A stretch of DNA of 64,000 nucleotides, from assembly GCA_963082975.1 (NCBI GenBank), contig OY720347.1, forward strand, positions 44,839,155 to 44,903,154, in the 5' to 3' direction. Positions 12,332 to 21,661 of this stretch are shown here, piece by piece. Each line of letters opens with the position of its first letter. The first letter of the stretch is position 1. The translations under genes and the position numbers were made by a program. Origin of the DNA: Labia minor (lineage: Eukaryota; Arthropoda; Insecta; Dermaptera; Spongiphoridae). Below the pieces are notes generated by a model that was not told the origin of the DNA, did not search any database, and was given only the letters and a program-made list of their open reading frames with translations.

Positions 12332-12404
12332 TTTCCATAAATTGAGTTAATTGATTTGACAGATCAGTCAGTTGACAGGACACAAGTTGTGTTTTTTGCA
12401 AAAT

Positions 12405-12602
12405 TCAATAACAATCATGTGTTGAAAGATTGATCTGTCCAATGGATAAAAGAGAGAAACTAGTTCCTGAGCCAATAAGAATATCTATTGAACGTGGTAA
12501 ATGGAATTGTGGATCAGTTAATTTAATGTTTCGTGGAAACGTTAACATGTCACGTGGAAAAACTTGACTGGTACTCAGATCAGCAATTTGATTAACTGTC
12601 AA
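12405..12602 (-). pseudogene. BEL/Pao protease C-terminal remnant
   Basis: A 65-codon frame ends in a D-I-L-I-G-S-G motif with hydrophobic context, as in the second half of BEL/Pao aspartic proteases just upstream of RT. The N-terminal active-site half is not found. Its position between leader and RT fits the family order. Confidence 0.6.
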
Positions 12603-12748
12603 GAAGGATAATGATCTTTAGAATTTATTATTCATGGATTTGCACTTTATTTGTATTAGATTTTTTGAGAAAGTTTGCATTTCATTAACTACTCCTATAG
12701 GAATAGAACATGTTTACTTATTAAAGCTTTGGTGGTTGTTTTTATTTA

Positions 12749-12968
12749 CAATGGAACCCCGCAAACCAAACCACACACCGACACCCGCCACCGCGAATCC
12801 ATCCAAAGAGCACAAACACACACACAACGCCCCGACCGTCACCCCCTTGATCGCCACCAAACGTCCGCGGAAGTAGCAACCGAAACGCCGCGCACACGCC
12901 CGCATCCCCCGAACAAACCCACAACAGCAAGCACCAATACGCGGTCCAATCCACAAAATTCCCTTAGA
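12749..12968. other. C/A-rich compositional island inside the LTR element
   Basis: About 220 bp with C and A dominating plus and almost no T, including CACACACACAACGCCCCGAC and many CCG/CGC words, set in a very AT-rich element. Frames are open on both strands simply because stop codons are rare in such sequence, and encoded peptides are low complexity (Thr/Pro/His on plus, Cys/Gly/Val on minus). It occupies the place where a gag C-terminus would be expected. Confidence 0.6.
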
Positions 12969-13589
12969 GAACGTGTTTGTTTGGGAATTTAAAATTTATG
13001 TGTTAACGATTCAATAATGAAATTAGCAGTCGCACAGGTATCGTGCACTCATTGAGCTGGTATGAAATTACCTGATGAATCCTGCATCATTATAATGGCA
13101 TTCATCATTAATTGGAATCTGGGATGTTTAAGATAAGTCGTGAGATTGTGTGTGACCAATCATTTAGACGTATCATTATGAAATACTGTTAAATGATGGG
13201 TAGTGTTTTGAGGATTTTATAAACATCATATATGCGTTGATCAATCGAGAGAGAGAGTTGAAAGATGGACACTTAAAGAGTATATGATAGCCAGGAGAAT
13301 GGGTGTATTATAGCCAAGTGGGCCTAATGAATGAATAGTCAAGTAGGTTCAATGAATGAATTTGTGTAATGTATATGGTTAAATATCGGAAAAAGGAAGA
13401 TACTAATTATATGAATGAATTAGGGATATGTATTGTAAAAAGTGTCTCATGAAAAGTTCACTAATTATAAAATTAATTAGTATGATATGTATGGAGACTA
13501 TGAGGCTAAATATACTTTAGCCAAATGGGTTTATTGAATAAATTGTTCGATGTGTATGTTTCGTGGAAACAGATTGTTCATAACAACGT

Positions 13590-13775
13590 TTGAGAGATCG
13601 AATGTATGATGACCATGGGTCAGACATACTTCAGCCATGGGCATGAAAGTCGCAAGTAGGCGAGCAGGCGAATGTTTGTTTTATAACAACGATCACGGAT
13701 CGAATGTATGATGACCGTGGGCCAGACATACTTCAGCCACGGGCATGAAAGTCGCAAGCAGGCGAGCAGGCGTAT
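13590..13775 (-). repeat. Duplicated ~95-bp leader unit with a covarying hairpin
   Basis: Two adjacent units (about 13590-13676 and 13683-13775) share GAATGTATGATGACC, CAGACATACTTCAGCC and GGGCATGAAAGTCGCAAG. In the first, two CCATGG boxes can pair. In the second they have become CCGTGG and CCACGG, which still pair. See findings. Confidence 0.8.
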
Positions 13776-13837
13776 GTTTTAATAGTGTCCCATGATGGGA
13801 ATACCATAAGATACGTTTTAATAATTATATGAATGAA

Positions 13838-14100
13838 TTGATACAATACACATGTTTAAATATTGTATCCTGGTCATAGCTCTATAAAAAGGCTACTGTT
13901 TATGTATGAATAAAATTGATACAATATATATATATTTACATATTGTACCCTTGTAAGAGTTCTATAAAGAAGGTTTTGTTAACTTTGCAAATTGCAAAAT
14001 TGCTATTTCTTGTATAATTCTGAAATGTTTTAATAACTATAGTTACTATAGTATTTCTTGTATAATTTTGAAATGTTTTAATAACTATAGTAATATTATT
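13838..14100 (-). repeat. Leader tandem duplications with hairpins
   Basis: Two ~70-bp units each contain GATACAATA followed about 17 nt later by the complementary TATTGTA(T/C)C, then a CTATAAA(A/G)AAGG segment. Next come two ~50-bp units reading TATTTCTTGTATAATT..TGAAATGTTTTAATAACTATAGT. Neither encodes protein. Confidence 0.75.
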
Positions 14101-14198
14101 ATTAGAAAAGAGTATTTAAAAAACAATAATTAAATATCAATAGCAGAAATATTAATTAATTATAATAACAAAAATACCAATTAATAATGTATTGATAT

Positions 14199-14613
14199 AT
14201 TTAATGTCGTTAATCTTTATAAGAATTAGTTGATGGAAGTGACAAATTTTAAATTTATAATTTTGATAATAATAAGTAAATGATGGAATTAAAGAATATA
14301 GCGTTATTAATCTTTATAAGAATTGATTGATCGAATTGAAAATTGATAATTTTGGTAATAATTAAATAATGGAATTAAAGAATATATCGTTATTAATCTT
14401 TATAAGAATTAATTGTTCGAATTGAAAATTTAAAATTGATAATTTTATAATGATAATAATAATTAAATAATGGAATTAAAGACTATAGCGTTGTTAATCC
14501 TTATAAGATTTAATTGTTGGAATTGAAAATTTTAAAATTGATAATTGATTGAAAATTAAATTTTAATAATAATAATTAAAGAATAGAATTAAAGGATACA
14601 GCGTTGTTAATAA
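14199..14613 (-). repeat. Leader tandem repeat, four units of ~85-115 bp
   Basis: Units start (G/T)(C)GTT(A/G)TTAATC(T/C)TTATAAGA near 14206, 14300, 14388 and 14488 and end GGAATTAAAGA(A/C)TATA before the next unit; a partial fifth start lies at 14603. They sit just downstream (sense direction) of the primer-binding site, so they belong to the untranslated leader. Confidence 0.8.
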
Positions 14614-14733
14614 GTTAAATTTGTAACTTATCTTAATTTGATTGCGTTTCACAATGTTGATGGAGATCAGGCACTGATTTTGAAATGTTCTTCAATTTTT
14701 AATCTCGTTGTATGTAGATATTATCAATTCAAA

Positions 14734-14750
14734 CCTCACAGGAGGCACCA
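14734..14750 (-). promoter_or_regulatory. Primer-binding site of the BEL/Pao element
   Basis: Two bases after the 5' LTR, the sense strand reads TGGTGCCTCCTGTGAGG. It is complementary to a tRNA 3' end of the form CCTCACAGGAGGCACCA. This fits an elongator tRNA-Met (acceptor GCCTCCT), an inference from general knowledge of that tRNA. Confidence 0.75.
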
Positions 14751-14752
14751 TT

Positions 14753-15530
14753 TGTTTCGTCGAAAACTAGTCCTTAAGCCTAATTCTCGTGCTTCAGTTT
14801 TAAACCCTTTTTTTTAGTTTACTGTAAAATAAATGTTTGGAGAAGGATTAAATATGAATAGGTATTATTAAATAATTATACTCAATTTGGGGTGTATATT
14901 GAAGAATTTATTAGCCCCAAAAAGGGAGAAAACCTTAGTATAACTAAGGAAAAAACTCCCTGAAGATTATTCAGTTGATGAAAGCTATATGCATACGAAA
15001 AGGAGTGTGTTTGTTATAAATGTTAATTGTGTATAGTAATGATCAAGAGGTTTGATATATGATAATAGCCAATAGGCCTGATATAAATTCATTGAATGAT
15101 CGTTCGTAATGGCGTCACAGTAAGTTGAGCCAGCGTTGAGCGAATCATTCGTATATCTATATTAAATAAATACCTTTCGATTTGGATTAAACACATATTA
15201 TAATACATTACGATTATACAATCCTGATATACATGTTGAAATGTAAATAATGAAGAATGAAGAATATTAATACAATATTGTGTAGAGAAACGTGTTGTCT
15301 TTCATCTGTTGTCTTGCCGGCCAACGGGCCAACCTCAAGCATGTCAAAACCAATATGTCACCCAGCCTAGCCACCCAAGCCAACTTGCCTTCCTCTCAGC
15401 ATATACGAATCATAGCGAGACTATACGAACCGACCCGAACCCTCAACATTTACCTTCGTGTCATAATTCAAAAAACGTAGAATAATATGAATGGAAAATT
15501 ATTAAGTGAAATTTAGATTTGGCTTAAACA
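14753..15530 (-). repeat. 5' LTR of the BEL/Pao element (sense on minus)
   Basis: 778 bp, equal in length to the LTR at 9547-10324 and reading the same through every stretch compared. It should hold the promoter and polyadenylation site, but none is singled out with confidence. Confidence 0.93.
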
Positions 15531-15535
15531 GTAAC

Positions 15536-15643
15536 AGAGAGGAATAGTATTAACACACAAAGTCTTAACATACAAAATATAGAATTTGAAAATGTAGAAA
15601 AATTTTAATACTTAGGTTCTGTGATAACGAAAGATAATAATAT
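15536..15643 (+). pseudogene. LINE fragment (right of the LTR insertion)
   Basis: Continues the LINE of 8966-9546: it matches the copy at 50098-50204 (SINTQSLN, then [12 protein letters not shown] after a one-base shift). Similarity stops near 15643, where a Tc1-like remnant begins. Confidence 0.85.
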
Positions 15644-15654
15644 TCTTATTATTA

Positions 15655-16370
15655 TAATCTTGATGGCAGAAAGATTGAATGACTGGAAGCCACCTGAATC
15701 ATTGAAGAAATAACTTGCATCACGATGATACGCGCCGACCATCAAAATAAGGATATTATGGCTGCTGCCAAATGCTACCTGAACACAGTAAAAACAATCA
15801 GGCATGAACTAGAGACTTGCAATGGTGACTAGGAGGATGTAGCAAGAAGAAAGATCCCTAGCAAACTATCTAATTGCGTTCGTACAGCACAATTTCTCAC
15901 AAATCTGAAGAAACAGGTGTTGAAGAACCCTGGTATTGGAATTCGGGCTTTGTCACCTGAAATGAATGTTGCAGCCTCTACTATGAAGCTTGCACTCAAT
16001 GTAGACCTTCGCTACTACTCATACAAGCGCCTTAAAGTTCAGCTACTCACAGAAAATGGTTATCTGAAAATTTCTACGATTTCACCAGTCCAAATGTTTG
16101 GCATCCAAACTCCCCAGACCTTAACCCCATGGATTATTTTCCTGTTAATGGTAAAATTAAAACAGTTTTTGAGGCTCTCCCCAGAGAGACAGTATCATCA
16201 GCTTGATTGAGGTTCCGAAGCACGATTGATGGTAATGATGGTTATTTTGAGTGAACTGATAGTATTGTAATTTACTCTGCCTGTAATTTTTTTATAAATT
16301 CATTTAATTTAATAGATACAAAGAAGATTTTCTTTTACCTTAAGAAACTGTCAAATTTATCCCGAACTCC
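15655..16370 (+). pseudogene. Tc1/mariner-superfamily transposase remnant
   Basis: Translations in shifting frames resemble the N-terminal helix-turn-helix half (KQVLKNPGIGIRALSPEM, then LRYYSYKRLKVQLL) and jump directly to the end of the catalytic domain (PDLNPMDYF-like DNA near 16110-16140), so the catalytic core is deleted. Stops interrupt it near 15710 and 15828. No terminal inverted repeats were found. Confidence 0.65.
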
Positions 16371-16800
16371 GTGAATATTTAAGAATATTAAGTACATATA
16401 TTGATTGTGTTTAAAACTCTAGTATTGTCAAATTTCCCTGTTAAAAAGTTCTAGTTAAAGTCGCCCATCGATAGTAAACTTCTCTTAAAATAGATTATAT
16501 TCTATTTACACAACGATTTATAAGAAGTCTATTTAAAAATATCTATATAAAAATATTTAAAAAATAAAAAATTTCATTCAGAATTAGTTTTTTATTTATT
16601 TTAAAATAATTAATGATTTTTATTGAAATTTTCTTTTTTCCTTCTTTTTTATTAAATTTAAATATATATATTTTATTACAAAAATATTATACCAAATAAT
16701 AGAAAACTTAATGTGAACCACAGAGCATCCTTATGTGAACATTCGAAGATACAAACATCTTTGATTTATCACATATATAAAAATAAATTAATAAAATTTA

Positions 16801-16884
16801 TGTCAGAAGTGGGATTCGAACCCACGCCCACAGAAGTGGACTGCGACCTGAACGCAGCGCCTTAGACCGCTCGGCCATCCTGAC
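16801..16884 (-). tRNA. tRNA-Leu (CAG anticodon)
   Basis: The minus strand folds as a class II tRNA: acceptor GTCAGGA with TTCTGAC and discriminator A, A-box-like TGGCCGAGCGGTC, anticodon arm CTGCG-TTCAGGT-CGCAG with anticodon CAG, a long variable arm, and B-box GGTTCGAATCC. There is no intron and no encoded CCA, as in eukaryotic nuclear tRNA genes. The A and B boxes serve as the internal RNA polymerase III promoter. A T-run does not follow immediately, but AT-rich DNA does. Confidence 0.97.
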
Positions 16885-17326
16885 ATTGAGCGATAACACA
16901 CATTAATTTAGTTCAAAATAAAGAAGGTATTTATTTTACTTTATAATTAATTTGATTATTAGTTTTGATATATAGTGATGGTTTGTGATTTATACTTAAT
17001 ACTGAGTTTTTAATATTGATAATTTTTTACTTTACTATTTTAAATATTTGAATTTTTGTTAGTTATTTATATAATATCCATATATTTATTAAAGAATAAT
17101 ATAATTTCATAAATTACTTTTTCTTAATCTCGAATCAATTTCTACATAAATCAAATTAAAGTTAAAGATCTGGTAAAATATGTTTAATATAATCTCTAAA
17201 ATATAAAATCAAATTTATAGTTGGCAAACCTATTTAATTTCTAATTTGATATAAAAATTCAAAACTAATTCAAACCATATGTTATTGTTTTAATTGGTTT
17301 TCTTAATACTTTTTTGTAGAAATAAA

Positions 17327-18571
17327 ATGAATGTGGCCACGTCTTGGAGCCCTGATAAAAAGCATAGCGACAGGGAACGGTATATCTTTGATTTGATTTT
17401 GAATTATATCAAAATATGCTATGTAACAAATTTAGTTTTAATTTATTTCTATTTTTTATGACAGATGGATATGCATTTATCCAGCCTATATTAATAGTAA
17501 AAAAACTTTAGCTGAAGGAAGAAAGATCCCTAAAGACAAGGTAAAAACATTAACTTTTATTTTATTTTCATAAAGATAAAAAAGTTAAAATCCTCATTCA
17601 AAGTTTAAATGTGATTTTTACTCATTTCATTTCTAAATTTGAAAGTATATTATTCGATTTCTTTAAAAAAATATAAATTTATTCTTCAGAACTTATAGCA
17701 TTTACCATATTTGAGAAATTTATAAATATTATAGTCACTATAGATTAGATGAAAGCAAAATGATTGACTTTATGATCAATGTGAGATATATGATCCTTGT
17801 TGGTGAAGTGCCTTAAACATCAAATTATAATGATAATATAAAAATTTAATATAATTTTAATAATAATTTAATCATTTTATATATTTAGGCTGTTGAAAAT
17901 CCAACGTATCAAGAAATAAGGGATGTTTTATCACAAGCCGGATTAAAAGTTGGATTTGAGAATAAACTTTATAGTAGGGAAAAAAGTAAAGAAATTCTCT
18001 ACCGTGGAAGGGTTCGAGTTCAATTAAAAAATGATGATGGAACACCTTTAAATACAAATTTTGAAACAAGTAAGAATAAAAAAACCATATTTAATGGAAT
18101 TTTATTTTGTTTAGAAGAATTTAGAAATAATGTGTATAAAATAAAGCTCAGGTCGATAATATATAATAAACAAATCGATAGAGCTTGGTGAGTTTAGTAA
18201 TAAATGTCAAAATTAATGATATAGCAATATCTATCTTGTCCAATAGAATGTAATTTTATATTGTCTTTAGACTTTTTTGGGTAAAAACTAATTAAATCTT
18301 ACACTATTCAAAAATAATGTTATACAAAAAGTTTTTTGATTAGAAAAATAAACTAAATATAAATGTTATTTTTAATTTTAATAAATTATAATAAATGTCA
18401 TTGTTTTAATAAATATATGTGTGTGTTTTTTAAGGGACTTCAATAATGCTCTACTTAGGCGAAATGATTCCTAAACTAAAGACACGTGCTACAAAACAAG
18501 GAGGAAACGACTCTGGTCCTACACAAACAAGTGGGGGTGGTTCAAAGAAAAAAGGAAAAGGAAGGAGATAA
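17327..18571 (+). CDS. SRP19: Signal recognition particle 19 kDa protein, SRP19
   Basis: SRP19 binds the S domain of SRP RNA in the nucleolus and orders it for SRP54 binding. Four exons with consistent phases: 17327-17379, 17465-17540, 17889-18069, 18435-18571, giving 148 residues; the human protein is of similar length. Diagnostic segments are RWICIYPAYINSKKTLAEGR (exons 1-2), KAVENPTYQEIRDV, LYSREKSKEILYRGRVRVQL (exon 3) and IMLYLGEMIPKLKTR (exon 4), ending in the family's basic tail GSKKKGKGRR. The start is the first Met of exon 1 and gives a family-like N-terminus. A poly(A) signal candidate AATAAA lies at 18687. The identification is secure. Confidence 0.96.
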
Positions 18572-19007
18572 TTTTATTTATATATATTTACTTCTTCATT
18601 TTTATAAATTTATATTTATATTTTTAAATTTTGTTCTTATTCTGATAATTTACTATATAAATATCCTTATATTAATATTAATCAAAAATAAATTAATTAA
18701 CCAATTACAAAATGAAAACACATTCTTTTTAAATAATTAAATACACTGGAACATATTTAAGATTTCTATTTAATGATTTGAATAAAAATATATAAAAATA
18801 TAGCGAAAATATTAATTCTAAATTTTATTTTTATTTTAAGACAATATAACTAGAAAACAATAATCGGGTAATAATTAATGGTTTATAATCAAATAAAATT
18901 AGAATGTTCCTTTCCTTAATTTTTTAAGACCATAAATATTATTAAATTTAAAATGTATTTATATTGTTTAACTAATATAAATAAATATTTATAAATAAAT
19001 TTAAGAA

Positions 19008-20910
19008 ATGATTTCAAATAAATGCAAAACTCAAAAAACAAATTATTTCTATATATGGTCGGCTCTTTGTGAGAACAATGATAAAGGTATTATATATAAA
19101 TATTATATATTTTAAATTTATCTTTAGAAATTATATATTTAAATTAATACCAAAATATATTCCTATTATTACTCAAAGATAGACTTAAAATATAAAACTA
19201 ATCATTCACAGAAGAAAAATATAATGAAGATGACTATAAACTAGAATATGAGTATGATACACCATTTCAATCTAAGAATTATGAATCATTTATTGAATGC
19301 CAATGTCAAAAAAAACAATATTCGGAAAATATTAAATCAGAAAATTCAATTTCAGTAATATCAGATTACAAGTAATTATAATACTATTTTAAACTTAAAT
19401 TATTATAGAAATTGTTTAAGAATCCTTAGAAACTTTTAGTACAAATTTTCAAACTATGAAACTTAAAAAAGAAAATAAATTTTTAAATGAAAAATGCAAT
19501 TATCTTGAAAAATATATTAAGGATATTAAAGAAAATTTTTCAAAAGAAATTGAGAGAATAAATGAACAGGTATCATGGTATTAAATTTAAACTATATCAT
19601 ATTTCAACCAAGTAATAAAATCTTACAATCTTGAAATTAGTTCTATTCATTTAGCATAGATGATATATTTTTCGCTGCAAATAAATAACTTTCTAAATGA
19701 TATTATACCTATTTACGTTTTTATTATTTGCAAAGGACAAATTGTTTTTTTTTTAATTATTTGACTGGTTGAAGATAATTTTTGATTTGACAACTAGGCT
19801 ACATAAAAATATGTCCAGAATTGGGAATTTAATATAATAATTTTTCACTCTACAAATTGTTGTCTTTGACGAAAAGAATATTTTATAATAATTATATATC
19901 TGACTCAAATTCTTATTTAATATTTAAATGAAATAATACAAAAAAATGAAAAAAATTCATATCTGAATGCACATATCACTCACAAAACTGAACATTTACC
20001 AAAACAAATTAATAAATATTAACTAAATTCATGTATTTAAATTAGTATCAACAAATCTAAAGCGATACAATCAAATTTGTAATAATGTAATTTTTTTATT
20101 TAAAAAATTATTTATCTCTGGATTATTTTCATATTATTTAAGATGAACTTAGAAAAATCTAAATTATCACATATGAAAAAGCACAAAGATGAAATGAAAC
20201 AATATTATGAAAAAAAAATAAATACTATTACTCAGAGATTAAATAAAGAAATAGAAAATACTAAAAATATTGTTGAAGAAAAATTGATTATAGAAAAAAC
20301 ACTTCAAGATAATACAGAAAATTTAAAAAATGCATTAACTACCGTAGAAAAATTAGTAAGATAGAAATAATAATAACATTCATAAGCAAATTGATTTTAA
20401 AATGTTTATTTATTTGATAGCAAACATCTTTGGATCTTTTTAACAAAACAAGGAGTGATCAAGATTGTCAAACAGAAATAAGGTAAATAAAATTATAAAT
20501 ATATACTATATTTTTATATATCAAATTATAAAAATATTTATTTTATTCTTTTTTTACATTTATTATAATATTCATTCTATCAATATTTTTAATATAAATA
20601 CAAATTAAAGTAAATTTTGTTTCCTGGAAGAAAATAATTAAAAATTACCTTATTAACTATTAATAATCAAGTAAAATATTTAATTAAGTTTTTAATTAAT
20701 AATTGTAGATCTAAATTTGAAATTTCAAATGATTGTAGAAATCTAAATTCACAAAACATGAAAATATTTAATGAAGCTAATGAACTTTTATTATTAAACG
20801 AGCTTTTCTTTGTTCCTCAAGATTGTGGTTCTGTAACTAACTTTGAAAGTGGTATTTATAATCAACGATATTATTCTTATTATAATTTTCGTACTAAACA
20901 AAAACAATGA
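19008..20910 (+). CDS. Unrecognised coiled-coil protein, six exons
   Basis: Exons 19008-19086, 19212-19371, 19440-19569, 20143-20355, 20421-20482 and 20709-20910 join in phase to 281 residues; every junction is GT-AG. The N-terminal ~95 residues are Asn/Lys/Glu-rich with two Cys close together (ECQC). Residues ~100-215 are strongly charged with heptad-like spacing (KKHKDEMKQYYEKKINTI; EEKLIIEKTLQDNTENLKN), predicting a coiled coil. The C-terminal ~65 residues contain ELLLLNELFFVP and a Tyr-rich end (RYYSYYNFR). No family is recognised; a structural or centrosomal role would be a guess. It starts 437 bp after SRP19 on the same strand and converges with the NEMP gene. An upstream exon cannot be excluded. 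Confidence 0.8.
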
Positions 20911-21661
20911 ACTTATAGTTTATTTTACACATTTTGGGACTAATGTTATTTTAAAAATAAAATCTTATTACATTATAACATGATATTATATTCTTTTCAG
21001 ATATAAAATGAAATGAGTTAATAAAATGAATAAATACTTGAAGAATTAAAACAAACAAATTTCCTAAACGAAAATTTAAACTAAGTTTGATATTGACTTT
21101 TCTCAGTATAATATAATAGGGCTTGAATATTTTCCTCTTAGTTAAATTTGACGTTATTTTATAGCATAATTTCATAATAATTTTGTTTAACTATAAAACT
21201 ATTACTAATAATAAATAAAATTAAATTTAAGTTTTTTGTCCACTATTAATTTAAAATTGAAATAAACTTAATGCATTTATAGTGATACATTTTATAATAT
21301 TGGTAATTTTTTTTGTGAAATTGAGAAATACGAAACAAATTGATAATTCCGTTTGATCAAGAAAATTAAAAATGTATATTCAATAATAATTAACTTACAA
21401 AAATTAGTTATATAAGTTAAAAATAATTAATTTTATTTAAATTTACTACTATAATTGCATTGATTCATGTAAACAATTTATTTCTATAAAAAGAAGTAAG
21501 TTAATGAATATCAGTGATTTTTTTTCAAAACCTTAATTAGTTAAATCGAAAATTTAATCAACTTAGATTGGCGATTTATAAAAAAATCAATTTATTAATA
21601 TAAAAGATTTTTAAATTTCTAATCTTTTTATATTTATGAAATTGTTTAAGAGTATAAATAC

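Larger units (their letters stand above)
9547..15530 (-). mobile_element. BEL/Pao LTR retrotransposon, defective
   Basis: Two 778-bp LTRs (9547-10324 and 14753-15530) flank 4428 bp. The element is bounded by a 5-bp duplication GTAAC (9542-9546 and 15531-15535). Coding remnants, primer-binding site and polypurine tract all place the sense strand on minus: LTR, PBS, repeat-rich leader, protease remnant, RT remnant, integrase remnant, PPT, LTR. No gag is recognisable. The pol pieces are broken by stops, frameshifts and deletions, so the copy cannot move by itself. The LTRs read the same wherever I compared them, implying a young insertion; with broken coding DNA this suggests movement in trans or LTR homogenisation. 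Confidence 0.92.

Noticed and set aside
12634-12992. Overlapping frames of 70-105 codons on both strands
   Set aside because: Open only because the C/A-rich island lacks stop codons; peptides are low complexity.
13590-13775. CRISPR or origin-like iterons
   Set aside because: Only two units, inside an LTR element leader.
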